From Chara braunii (taxonomy: Eukaryota > Streptophyta > Charophyceae > Charales > Characeae), in NCBI GenBank assembly GCA_003427395.1, contig BFEA01000156.1, positions 2,260,029-2,288,674 on the forward strand: 28,646 nt of DNA, written 5' to 3'. Positions within the stretch are counted from its first letter, which is position 1; every line of letters begins with the position of its first letter. Positions 1-11,670 of this stretch are shown one piece after another. Under the pieces are notes generated by a model. That model made no database searches, was not told where the DNA came from, and saw nothing but the letters and a program-made list of their open reading frames with translations. Position numbers and translations under genes: made by a program.

Positions 1-81
1 GGGGCACCCCCGCGGCAGGGGTCCGGGGGTCAAACCCCTACCCCGGCTTTGCCCCCGGCGCCCCCCGCCTGACAACCCTGC
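1..81. other. GC-rich flank before the satellite
   Basis: Very C- and G-rich sequence, with runs such as CCGGGGG and CCCCGG, that shares nothing with the AT-rich satellite beginning at about 82. It may be the end of another repeat. I see no coding content. Confidence 0.4.
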
Positions 82-3000
82 AAAAGGGTAATCGTGGCGG
101 GCAGGGCACATCTTGGGAACGATGTATATTAGGAAAGAAAATACAAATATTCTATCTAATGAACAAATTTGATACCTGACAGGGAGGAGGGATAGATTCA
201 TGCGACCTACCTAAATGGAATATTTGACATATAAAAATCTGGTAGACGTACGAAAGAGAAGGACACCATAGTGATTAATTTCACATGCATCACAGTGAGT
301 TAATTCACAAATATGGATGGTAAATAGTCGAAGAGAATTGACAGGCATACACGACAGTCTATGCCTGCAATATGAGAATAAATGCGCCTGGACAGTAAAA
401 CGGGATATGTACATCCGTGTGAAAATGTCGAATGTACGAAAGATACGTATTTTGACGAATAACACATCATGGGATGATGAAGAGTAGGTGGGAATGTACA
501 TATTTTGACTGATGTATGGTACCTAGAAGGAAGGAAGGAAAAATACATTGGACGTACCTGGATGGAATATCCAACATGTGTGGATCTTTTATCCAAACAA
601 AAATGAACTGCAAGTACGAGAATGAAGGCATGTGGGACGTACATTTGGGATCGTCTGATGATGATTAGGATTTAGATGGGGATGAAGGGTGGATGCATGC
701 ACTGTAACAAGAGTCCAACACAATAAGGTATAGAGATGAAGATTAGTCTATGAAATCTGGGGAATGTGTGACGAGAAGGAGGGGAGAGTGCGAGAGTAGT
801 GGGGATGCGAGAGTGAGTGCTGATTCTAAATTGTCGAGAGAAGATTTATATGTATTCGAGATAATGGTTGAAAGGACAAAATGTAAAAAGGTGATCGTGG
901 CGGGCAGAGAAGTGTATAGTATGAGAGAAGATACAAATATTTCCTCTAATGAACAAAGGGATAAATTCATCGTAAACGATGTATAGTCTGAGAGAATGTA
1001 CACGTATTCTATCTAATGAACAAAATGATATATTCATGCGACGTACCTGGATGGAATATACTACATATACAAATCTGGTAGGCGTACGGAAAAGAACGAC
1101 ATCGTAGTGATTTATTTCACGTGCATCAGAGTGAGCTATTTCACATGCATCAAAGTGATTTATTTCATGAATATGCATGGTCAATAGTCGAAGAGAACTG
1201 ACAGGCACACAAGAAAGTTTATGCCTGCGATGTGGGCATGAACGTATCTGGACATGAACGTATCTGGATGAACGTATCTGGACAGTAAGACGAGGTATGT
1301 ACATCCCTGTGAAGATGTTGAATGTACGGAAAATACGTACTGTGGTGAATGACACATTATGGGACTATGGACAGTAGATGTGAATGTACATATTTTATCT
1401 GACACCTGATATTTGGGAGGAAGGAGGGAAAAATGCATTGGACGTACCTGGATGGAATATGTGGTATGTCCGGATCTACTATGCGAATGGAAACGAACTG
1501 CAAGTATGATAATGAAGGCATGTGGGACGTACATATGAGATCGTCTGATGATGATTAGGATTTGGATGGGGATGAATGGTAGATGCATGCAATGTACCAA
1601 TAATCCAAGACAATCATGTATAGAGTTGAAGATTAGTCTATGAAATGTGGGGAATGTGTGACGCGAAGGAGGATAGATTGAGAGAGTAGCACAGATGCAG
1701 AAGTAAGTGTTGATTCTTAATTGTTGAGAGAAGATTTATATGTACACGAGATAGTGGCTGAAAGGACAAGAGCTAAACGGGTGATTGTGGCGGGGAGAGC
1801 ACATCATGGGAACCCTGTATAGTAGAAGAGAAGATACAAATATTCTAATTAATGAACAAGTTTGGTACCTGGCAAGGAGGAGGGATAGATTCATGTGACA
1901 GATCTGGATGGAATATACGACTTATACGAACTTGGTAGGCGTACGAAAAATAATGGCATCGTAGTGATTAATATCTCATGCATCACAGTGAGTTATTTCA
2001 CGGATATGCATGGTCAATAGTTGAAGAGAACTGACAGACACACACGAAAGTATATGCATGCGATTTGGGCATGAACGTACCTGGACAATAAAACGGGATA
2101 TGTACATACCTCTAAAGATGTCGAATGTACGAGAGATATCTATTGTGGTGAATAGTACATGATGAGATGTTGGATAATAGGTGGGATTGTACATATTTTG
2201 TCTGATGTCCGGTACCTGGGAGGAAGGGAAAAAAAATTCATTAGATGTAACTGGATGGATTATGTAGCATGTGCGGATCCACTATGCGGACGAAACTGGA
2301 CTGCAAATACGAGAATGAAGACATGTGGGACGTACATACGTGATCGTCTGATCATGATTAGGATTTGGATGGGGATGAAGGGTAGATGCATGCACAGTAC
2401 CAAGAATCCAACACAATCACGTATAGAGCTGAAGATTCGTCTATGAAATATGGGAAATGCGTGACGAGAAGGAGGAGAGACTGAGAGAGTAGCAGGGTTG
2501 ATAAAGTGAGCGTCGATTCTAAATTGTCGGGATAAGATTTATATATATTTGAGATAATTGTTGAAAGGACAGGAGGTAAAAGGGTGATCGTGGCGGGGAA
2601 AGCACATCATGAGAACGATGTATAGTAGGAGAGAAGATACAAATATTCTCTCTAATTAACAAATTTCCTACCTGGATGGGAGGAGGGATAGATTCATGGG
2701 ACGTACCTTAATGTAATATACGACATATACAAATCTGGTATACGTACGGAAAATAACGACATCGTAGTGATTAATTTCACGTGCATCATAGTGAGTTGTT
2801 TCACAGATATGCATGGTTAATAATCGAAGAGAACTAAAGGGCACACACGACAGTATATGCCTGCGGTATGGGCATAAATGTACCTGGATAGTAAAACGGG
2901 ATATATACATCCCTGTGAAGATGTCGAATGTACGAAAGATATATATTGTGGCAACTAACACATCATGGGATGATGGATATTACGGGGGAATGTACATAAT

Positions 3001-6000
3001 TTGAATGATGTCTGGTACCTGGGAGGAAGAAAGGAAAGATACATTAGACATACCTTGATGAAATATGCGGCATGTGCTGATCTATTATGCAAAAAAAAAT
3101 GAACTGCAAGTACGAGAATGAAGGCATGTGGGACATACATATGAGATCGTTTGATGATGATTAGGATTTGGATGGGGATGAAGGGTAGATGCATGCATTG
3201 TACCAAGAATCCCGCACAATCAGGTATAAAGATGAAAATTAGTTTATGAAATGTGGGGAATGTGTCACCAGAAGGAGGAGAGAGTGAGGGACTAGCGGGG
3301 ATGCAGAAGTGAGTGCTAATTCTAAATTATCGAGAGAAGATTTATATGTATTCAAGATAGTGCCTGAAAGGACAGGAGGTAAAAGGGTGATCGTGGAGGG
3401 GAGAGCACATGATGAGAATGATGTAAAGTACAAGAGGAGATACAAATATTTTATCTATTGAACAAATTTGGTACCGCGCAGGGAGGAGGGATATTTTCAT
3501 GCAACGAACCTTGATGGAATATATTACATATACAAATTTGGGAAACGCGTATGAAAAAGAACGACATCGTAGTTGTTTATTTCACTTGCATCACAGCGAG
3601 TTATTTCACGTGCATCACAGTGAGTTATTTCACGGATATGCATGGTCCATAGTTGAAGAAAACTGACAGACACACACGAAAGTGTATGCGTGCGATATGG
3701 GCATGAACATATCTGGACAGTATAACGAGGTATGTACATCCCTATGAAGATGTCATATGTAAGGGAGATACGTATTGTGGTGAATAGCACATCATGAGAC
3801 AATGAATAGTAGGTGGGAAGGTATATATTTTGTATGATCTCTGGTATTTGGGAGGAACGAAGGAAAAATGCATTGAACGTACCTGGATGGAATATGCGGT
3901 ATGTGCGGATCTATTATGCGAACGGAAACGAACTGTAAGTACGAGAATGAAGGCATGCGGGACATGTATATGAAATCGTTGGATGATGATTAAGATTGGA
4001 TGGGGATGGAGGGTAGATGCATTCACTTTACCAATAATCCAGCACAATTAGGTATAAACTTTAAAGTTGAAGATTAGTCTATGAAATGTAAGGAATGAGT
4101 GACGCTAAGGAGGGGAGATTGAGAGAATGACAGGAATGCAAAAGTGGGTGTTGATTCTAAATTATTGGGAGAAGATTAATATCCATTTGAGATAGTGGCT
4201 CAAAGGACAAGAACGAAATCGGTGATCGTGGCGGGGCGAGCACATCATGGGAACACTTTATATTAGGAGAAAACATACAAATATTCTAACTAATGAACAA
4301 ATTTGATACCTGGCAGGGAGGAGAGAAAAATTCATGTGACGGGCCTGGATGGAATATACAACATATACAAATCTGGTAGCCGTACGGAAAAGAAGGGCAC
4401 CGCAGTGATTTATTTCACGTGCATCACAGTGAGTTATTTCACGGATATGCATGGTCAATAGTCGAAGAGAACTGACAGACATACACGATAGTATATGCCT
4501 GCGTTATTAGCATGAACGTACCTGGACAATAAAACGGGATATGTACATCCCTGTAAAGATGTCGAATGTACAAGAGATACGTATTGTGGTGAATATCACA
4601 TAATGGGATGATAAATAGTAGGTGGGATTGTACATATTTTGTCTGATGTCCTGTACCTAGGAGGAAGGAAGGAAAAATGCATTGGATGTATCTGGATGGA
4701 ATATGTCGCATGTGCGCATCTACTATGCGGACGGGAATGAACAATAAGTACGGGAATGAAGGCATGTGGGATGTATATACGGGATCGTCTGAGGATGATT
4801 AGGATTTGGATGGGGATGAAGGATAGATCCATCCAGTGTACCAAGAATCCAACACAATCAGGTATAGAGTTGAAAATTCGTCTATGAAACATGGGGAATG
4901 CGTGACGAGAAGGAGGAGAGATTGCGAGAGTAGAAGGGATGCTGAAGTGAGTGCTGATTCTAAATTGTCGGGAGAAGATTTATATGTATTCGAGATAGTG
5001 GTTGAAAGGACAGGAAGTAAAAGAGTGATTGTGACGGGGAGAGCACTTCATGAGAACGATGTATAGTAGGAGAGAGGATATAAATAGTCTATCTAATTAA
5101 CAAATTTGGTGTCTGGCAGGGAGGAGGGATAAATTCATGGGATGCACCTCAGGCTAAATGTAATATACGACATATACAAATCTAGTAGGCGTACAAAAAA
5201 TAACGGCGTCAAAGTGATTTATTCCACGCGCATCACAATGAGTTATTTTACAGATATGCATCGTTAAGAGTTAATAGTCAAAGAGAACTGACGAGTACAC
5301 ATGACAGTGTATGCCTGCGATATGGGTATGAACGTACGAGGACAGTAAAACGAGATATATAGATCCTTGTGAAGATGTCGAATGTATGAGAGATACGTAT
5401 TGTGGTGAATAACACATCATATTTTGTCTGATGTTTAGTACCGGGGAGGAAGGAAGGAAAGATATATTCGACAAACTTGGATGGAATATGCGGCATGTGC
5501 AGGTCTACTATGTGGATGAAAACGAACTGCAAGTACGAGAATGAAGGCATGTGGGACGTAGATATGAAATTGTCTTATGATGAGTAGGATTTAGATAGGG
5601 ATGAAGGGTAGATGCATGCACTGTACCAAAAATCCAGCACAACCAGGTATAGAGCTGAAGATTCCTCTATGAAATATGGGGAATGTGTGACGAGGAGGAG
5701 GAGAGATTTAGAGAGTAGCGGGGATGTAGAACCGAGTGCTGATTTTAAATTATCGAGAGAAGATTTATATGTATTTGAGATAGTGGCTTAAAGGACAGGA
5801 GGCAAAACCGTGATCGTGGCGGGGAGGGCACATCATGGGAACAATGTATAGTAGGAGAGAAAATACAAATATTTTATCTAATGAACAAATTTGGTACCTA
5901 ACAGGGAGGAGGGATGGATTCATGCGACCTACTTGAATGAAATATATGACATATAAAAATCTGATAGATGTACGAAAAAGAAGGACATCATAGTGATTAA

Positions 6001-8916
6001 TTTCACGTGCATGAAAGTGAGTTATTTTACAGATATGCATGCTCAATAGTCAAAGAGAACTGACGGCACACACGACAGTCTATGCCTGCGATATGAGAAT
6101 AAATGTACCTGGACAGTAAAACGGGATATGTACATCTCTGTAAAAATGTCGAATGTACAGAAGATACATATTGTGGCGAATAGAACATCATGGGATGATG
6201 AATAGTAGGTGGGCATGTACATATTTTGACCGATGTTTGGTTCCTGGGAGGAAGGAACGAAAGATATATTAGACGTACCTTAATGGAATATCAGCATGTG
6301 CGGATCTACTATGGAAACGAAAATGAACTGCAAGTACGAGAATGAAGGCATGTGGGACGTACATATGGGATCGTCTGATTATGATTAGGATTTGGATGGG
6401 GATGATGCGTAGATGCATGCACTGTACCAAGAATACAACACAATGAGGTATAGAGATGAAGATTAGTCTACGAAATGTGGGAAATTTGTGACGAGAAGGA
6501 GGAGAGAGTGAGAGAGTCGCAGGGATGCAGGAGTGAGTGTCGATTTTAAATTGTCGAGAGAAGATTTATATATATTCGAGATAATGACTGAAAGGACAAG
6601 TGGTAAAAGGGTGATCGTGGCGGGGAGAGCATATCATGAGAACGATGTATAGTACGAGAGAAGATACAAATATTTTATCTAATGAACAAAGAGATAAACT
6701 CATGCGATGTACCTAGATGGAATATACTACATATACAAATTTGGTAAGCGTATGGAAAAAAACGACATCGTAGTTATTTATTTCACTTCCATCACAGTGA
6801 GTTATTTCACGTGCATCATAGTGAGTTCTTTCACGAATATGCATGGTCAATAGTCGAAGAGAACTGATAGACACACACGAAAGTTTATGCCTGCGATGTG
6901 GGCATGAACGTATCTGGACAGCAAAACGAGGTATGTACATCCATGTGAAGATGTTTAATGAACAAGAGATACCTATTGTGGTGAATATCACATCATGGGA
7001 TGATGGATAGTAGGTGGGAATGTACATATTTTGTCTGATGTCTGGTAGTTAGGAGGAAGGAAGGAAAAATGTATTGGACGTACCTGGATGGAATATGCGA
7101 CATGTGAGGATCTACTATGCGGACGGAAACGAACTGCAAGTATGAGAGTGAAGGCATGTGGGACATACATAGTATGAGATGATGATTAGGATTTGGATGA
7201 GGATGAAGGGTAGATGCTTGCACTGTACCAATAATCTAGCACAATCAGGTATAGAGCTGAAAATAAGTCTATGAAATGTGGGGAATGTGTGTCGCGAAGG
7301 AGGAGAGATTGAGACAGTAACAAAGATGCAAAAATGAGTGTTGATTCTAAATTGTTGGGAGAAGATTTATATGTTTTCGAGATAGTGGCTGAAAGGACAA
7401 GAGCTAAACGGGTGATCGTGGCAAGGAGAGCACATCATGGGAACGCTATATACAGTGTATAGTAGGAGAGGAGATACGAATATTATAGGTAATGAACAAA
7501 TTTGGTACCTGGCAGGGAGGAGGGATTGATTCATGTGACGTACCTGAATGGAATATGCGACATATACAAATATGATAGGCATACGAACAAAAAGGGCATC
7601 GTGGTGATTTATTTCACGTGCATCACAACGGGTTATTTTACGGATATGCATGGTTAATAGTCGAAGAGAACTGACAGACACACACAATAGTACATGCCTG
7701 CGATCTGGGCATGAATGTACTTGGACAATAAAACGGGATATGTACATCCCTGTGAAGATGTCGAATGTACGGGAGATACATATTGTGGTGAATAGCACAT
7801 CATGAGATAATGATAGTGAGTGAGATTGTACATATTTTTTCGGATGTCCGCTACCTGGGAGGAAGGAAGGAAAAATGCATTAGACGTACCTGGATGAAAT
7901 ATGTGGCATGTGCGGATCTACTATGCGGACGAAAATGAACTGCAAGTATGAGAACGAGGGCATGTGGGATGTACATATGAGATCGTCTGATGATGATTAT
8001 GATTTGGATGGGGATGAAGGGTAGATCCATGCACAATACCAAGAATCCCACACAATCAAGTATAGAGCTGAAAATTCATCTATGAAATGTGGGGAATGCA
8101 GGACGAGAAGGAGGAGAGATGGAGAGAGTAGCATGAGTGCAGAAGTGAGTGCTGATTCTATATTTATATGTATTTGAGATAGTGGTTGAAAGGACATGAG
8201 GTAGAAGGGTGATCGTGGCCGGGAGAGCACAACATGGGAACGATGTATAGTAAGAAAGAAGATACACATATTCTACCTAATGAACAAATTTGGTACCTGA
8301 CAGGGAGGAGGGGTAGATTCATGCGACCTAACTGAATGGAATATACGACATATACAAATTTGGTAGATGTACGGAAAAGAACGACATCGTAGTGATTAAT
8401 TTCACATGCATCACAGTGAGTTATTTCACAGATATGCATGGTCAATAGTCGAAGAGAACTGACAAGTACATATGATAGTGTATGCCTGCGATATGGGCAT
8501 GAACGTACAAGGACAGTAAAACGGGATATGTACATCCATGTTAAGATGTCGAATGTATGGGGGATACGTATTGTGGTGAATAGCAGATCATATTTTGTCT
8601 GATGTTTGATACCTGGGAGGAAGGAAGGAAATATACATTGGACATACCTAGATGGAATATGCGGCATGTGCGGATCTATTATGTGGACAGAAATGAACTG
8701 CAAGTACGATAATGAAGGCATGTGGGACGTACATATGGGATTGTCTTGTGATAATTAGGATTTAGATGGGGATGAAGGGTGGATGCATGCGATGTACCGA
8801 GAATCCAGCACAATCAGGTATAGAGCTGAAGATTCGTCTATGAAATGTGGGGAATATGTGTTGAGAAGGAGGAAAGTTTGAGAGAGTAGTGGGGATGCAG
8901 AAGTGAGTGCTGATTC
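82..8916. repeat. Tandem satellite array, about 0.8 kb monomer, 11 copies
   Basis: The same block recurs throughout. Using the ATTAGGATTTGGATGGGGAT landmark and its variants, copies sit at about 664, 1554, 2357, 3160, 3989, 4798, 5583, 6384, 7185, 7996 and 8754, giving spacings of 758-890 bp (mean about 809). Other landmarks repeat in the same order: GATCGTGGCGGGGAGAGCAC, a TTATTTCAC-type motif, and TGGACAGTAAAACGGGATAT. Monomers differ by scattered substitutions and short indels, and some have extra copies of small internal motifs; for example, the 890-bp spacing includes a GAACGTATCTGG motif repeated three times near 1237-1280. The plus strand is AT-rich and purine-biased, so the minus strand is often open for 60-185 codons. 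These frames look like a compositional effect plus repetition rather than genes. The array breaks off abruptly at both ends. Confidence 0.93.
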
Positions 8917-8919
8917 AAC

Positions 8920-9054
8920 CCGATCGCGCCCTATCTCTTTGTGGTGGTGTTGGAGGCCCTGACGGCTAACCTAAGGGCGAATCAAAATATTAATAGAATC
9001 TGGATAACCTCCATCCTGCAAGAGGCAATGCAGACGATCTTACCGTTTTGGTAG
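8920..9054 (+). pseudogene. LINE reverse transcriptase palm fragment
   Basis: The 44-residue open stretch begins PIAPYLFVVVLEALTANL, which matches the (Q)GCPLSPYLFxLxLE block of non-LTR reverse transcriptases (motif B region). Where the FADD catalytic motif is expected, the frame reads EAMQTIL, so the two catalytic aspartates are gone. A small compensated indel could explain this. A TAG follows at 9052-9054. Downstream to about 9290 only short, frame-shifted similarity remains, for example a VNWG block near 9120. Confidence 0.7.
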
Positions 9055-9295
9055 AGGCCTCAATTCAAAATGTGGAGGAGATCGAAAGACTGATTGCCTG
9101 ATCTCGCACCCGTTGAGATATGGCAGTCAATTGGGGCAGTGACTCAATGAGACATTGGGATGGTGGATGCACCACGATGGCGGAAGGCGACCGGAGCATC
9201 CGAACGTCACATGGATTCCTCTGGGGACCCTCATTATGGTCTTGGGGATTCAATGATCGGCAACCGGAAAACCCACCTGCAATGATAATTTTATA

Positions 9296-9643
9296 ATGGG
9301 CCCAACCCTACAAAAGTTGGGGGCTTGGAAGGACAAACACACATCTCTCTTGGGTAGGGCCCTGATTATAAACAATATAGTTTTGGTGGCGCTTTGGTAT
9401 AAGTTGGCAATTTAGCCTTTGTCCCGAGCGGCCTCTAAGACCCTGAAGAAGCAGATGGCACCTTTTCTATGGAGGCGCAACCATGAAGCTCAACAATGTC
9501 ATGCCATCGGATGGGTCATTTGGGATGCGGTGCCGCAACCAAGACCACAAGGTGGGCTAGGCATCCTCGATCCGGCTATCCAAGCGACAACCCTATCGCT
9601 CCAATGGTTGAAGCGGCTGATCTGTACACCGGACCTCCCCTAG
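9296..9643 (+). pseudogene. LINE pol connection-region fragment
   Basis: The frame from ATG 9296 reads through KLGAWKDKHTSLLGRALIIN, then ALWYKLAI, a TAG at 9413-9415, and FLWRRN ... PRPQGGLGILD. The W-x-SLxGR-xxIIN, FLW and P-x-x-GGLGI-D blocks are characteristic of the region after the RT domain in plant LINEs. One internal stop and the end at 9643 mark it as broken. In another frame the similarity continues weakly to about 9780. Confidence 0.75.
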
Positions 9644-9839
9644 GAGCCCTTGACCTTGGAGCAAACTGGCGAAATTGGCACCAGCGGCCCCACGAGCTGC
9701 ACATCCCATTACTTGGGTGGATGACGTTTTTTGGGCAATCCCTAGACCCCCCACTTGGCCCCGAGTGCACTCAGACCGTATAGCGGCCCGCATGGATCTA
9801 CGGAGGGATGGATTTTGGGCAAATTTAATAAGGGACTAA

Positions 9840-10127
9840 CGAAGGTTTCCTCTCCCGGATAGACCGTTTCTTGAACGACGGGAGGAAGCAGCTCACCAAC
9901 CTCTGTTCAGGAACCGTTGGGTAACTGACCAGCAGGGGCGTGTGCTTCTCAACTCGAGCCGCCCCTGGAACATATGGCTACGGAACGGGGTCACGAGGGT
10001 TGGGCATTTGTGGGACCAGGCGAGGAACGACCGAGTCTATGAGGAACAACTTAGAGCAAGGCTTCCCCACTGTCAAATAATTGGGGAAAGACTGGAGCAG
10101 ATCCTCTTCTCCCTCCCTTTTGCATGA
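9840..10127 (+). pseudogene. LINE pol middle-region fragment
   Basis: This frame (upstream part 9774-9839, ending in TAA at 9837-9839) contains HQPLFRNRW and a WNIWLRNGVTRVGHLWD block. These resemble the QPLFxN and W-x-x-xGI-x-x-V-x-DL blocks found between the RT and zinc-finger regions of plant LINEs. It lies in a different frame from the upstream fragment and ends at TGA 10125-10127. Confidence 0.6.
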
Positions 10128-10153
10128 GTGCAGACTCTTCGACGGGTCCAACT

Positions 10154-10533
10154 ATGAAAGAAGGGGATTGGGTGGTATTAAGAGGGGATGCAGCTCAGGA
10201 GGGGGAAGTACAAACGGTCAGACTGGGGGGCGTGCTGGTAAACTTTTTCTATCGCACACAACAGAACCGGCTGATCAGGGGGAGTACCCAAGGGTTCTAA
10301 GGGATAAGGACTCCTGGGTGGCATTCAGGCCGAAATTGCCAATTCCAGAACTCCCCATCGACATAGCTGAGTGGAGATGGAGGATCCCCTTGAAGAATGG
10401 CAGACTAAAATATCGCTACCTCCACATGCTGGGCGTTAAGGCGACCTATCGGATGCTGAGGACTAGACTCAACCTGAGGGACCGATTAGTGAATCGCTGG
10501 GCAAGACATTTAAACGTGCACTCGAAACACTAA
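10154..10533 (+). pseudogene. LINE pol fragments in two frames
   Basis: A 48-residue frame (10154-10300) begins MKEGDWVVLRGDAAQEGE. A second frame then takes over (about 10276-10533) with WVAFRPKLPIPELP and IPLKNGRLKYRYLHMLGVKA. They appear to be consecutive parts of the same protein joined by a frameshift near 10276-10300. I cannot assign a specific function to this segment. Confidence 0.5.
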
Positions 10534-10561
10534 GACCTATTAAATAGTTCAAAGAGGTAAA

Positions 10562-11170
10562 GTGCAAATGGCTAACTGTGCCTCGCCTCAATGTCAGATT
10601 GCCCACCGCTGCTTGCCCACAAATGCATGGCTCATCGACCATTCCCACGTGGAGCAGAAAGGGTTGGCCCTCCCCTGGTGGCCGACTTGCAAAGAGGGCG
10701 AGACAATCGAACACCTTTTTCTGCAGTGCCCATCGTCAATACTCACGTGGTGTGGATGGGTCCGGATTTGGAACCAATTAGGCACTGCCAGGGAGTGGCC
10801 ATGGGAGTGGAGAGATTTGTTAACTGGTCACCGGACTGTTCAAGTTGCAACTTTTACGACCAACCTATTTAGTATTGGTTGGAAAGCGGTTCTATGGTCC
10901 ATATGGCGACGCAGGTGCACTTTGGCACTTGAAGTGCCCATATGGGAAGGGTTGAGATGACGGATATGATCAAGGATATTGTAGAGACGGCAATCACTAG
11001 ACATTGTTCAATATATCTAAATGAATTCTGCATGGACTGGCTGGGGGGGGAACGGGGGGGAAGGATTGCAAGGATTCAATGGGATGGGTGGGATTTGGAT
11101 GACAACGTTCGTCTAGACACATCGCAGAAAGATTATCAGCTACTCTTCAACGAATGGCCGCCCGGGGTAG
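10562..11170 (+). pseudogene. LINE zf-RVT-like C-terminal fragment
   Basis: The frame 10562-10960 contains ALPWWPTCKEGETIEHLFLQ followed by C, P and a W-rich stretch. This resembles the zf-RVT domain (C-x-x-C ... ETxEHLFxxCP ... W) at the C-terminus of plant non-LTR reverse transcriptases, although the first cysteine appears to be lost. The frame then shifts at about 10942, and the tail runs to about 11160 (WDLDDNV, YQLLFNEWPPG). It is part of the same dead LINE. Confidence 0.7.
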
Positions 11171-11195
11171 TCAATGCTGGCTGTCATAGCTGTCG
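11155..11195 (+). repeat. 41-bp direct repeat, copy 1
   Basis: A perfect 41-bp match to 11503-11543, beginning TGGCCGCCCGGGGTAGTCAA and ending ATAGCTGTCG. It overlaps the last codons of the LINE remnant. Confidence 0.9.
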
Positions 11196-11502
11196 GCCCC
11201 CAGGCCTCCGCATTCCTAGACTTATTCCCCCTACCAAATGGCACCCTGGTTGATCTGAGCTGGTATGGCGAGGAACAAGAGGAGTCCGACCTGCAGCACC
11301 CGACCGAGAAGGGAAGAGGAAGGAATAGTTTATCTGCCCCCTCCGCCCCCTGGTTGCAGAACCTACCTCCTCAACCCCTCTCGCATCTGCCTGGTCTACC
11401 TAGGATACTGATGGGATGATTGGCTCGCCCAGCCAGACACAATTTGATGGACTGCTTGATGTATTTATGCAACACACTAAGGGACTGCGCAGTTAACCCC
11501 CC
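11196..11502. other. Spacer between the 41-bp repeats
   Basis: C- and T-rich sequence with no convincing reading frame. It may be LINE 3'-UTR or an insertion between the two repeat copies. I see nothing else in it. Confidence 0.3.
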
Positions 11503-11543
11503 TGGCCGCCCGGGGTAGTCAATGCTGGCTGTCATAGCTGTCG
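11503..11543 (+). repeat. 41-bp direct repeat, copy 2
   Basis: Identical to 11155-11195 and 348 bp downstream of it. It is followed after about 28 bp by a poly-A-tailed SINE-like copy. Confidence 0.9.
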
Positions 11544-11571
11544 TATGCTCAAAGGACAAAATGATGTGTGA

Positions 11572-11670
11572 GGACCCGGTTTCCAGCAGGTGTCGCATTC
11601 CAGTGGTTCTCATACCACCACCAGGATGTAGCCTTTGCACAAGGGCTTTCAAAAAAAAAATAAAAAAAAA
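11572..11670 (+). mobile_element. Structured SINE-like retroposon, internally deleted copy
   Basis: It shares GGACCCGGTTTCCAGCAGGT with the family, lacks the middle hairpin, and keeps the third hairpin (GTGGT ... ACCAC near 11604-11620) and the tail GCCTTTGCACAAGGGCT followed by poly-A (11651-11670). No clear target-site duplication was found. Confidence 0.75.

Larger units (their letters stand above)
8917..11170 (+). mobile_element. Non-LTR (LINE) polymerase remnant, 5'-truncated
   Basis: Pieces of one LINE-type pol lie in order on the plus strand but in changing frames with stops. They are an RT palm fragment (8920-9054), the thumb/connection region (9296-9643), a middle region (9840-10127, 10154-10300, 10276-10533) and a zf-RVT-like C-terminal part (10562 to about 11160). 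This order is typical of plant L1-like LINEs. The 5' half (endonuclease, fingers) is missing, and the first LINE-like base follows satellite sequence directly, as expected for 5' truncation during target-primed reverse transcription or for a rearrangement. The 3' end is uncertain; the next poly-A run is at 11651-11670 and belongs to a SINE-like sequence. The element is dead. Confidence 0.82.

Noticed and set aside
648-670. CTGATGA in the satellite as a hammerhead core
   Set aside because: No GAAA with a stem II partner follows in any monomer.
1-8916. CRISPR array or bacterial repeat
   Set aside because: Monomers of about 0.8 kb without short repeat/spacer alternation, in a clearly eukaryotic repeat context.
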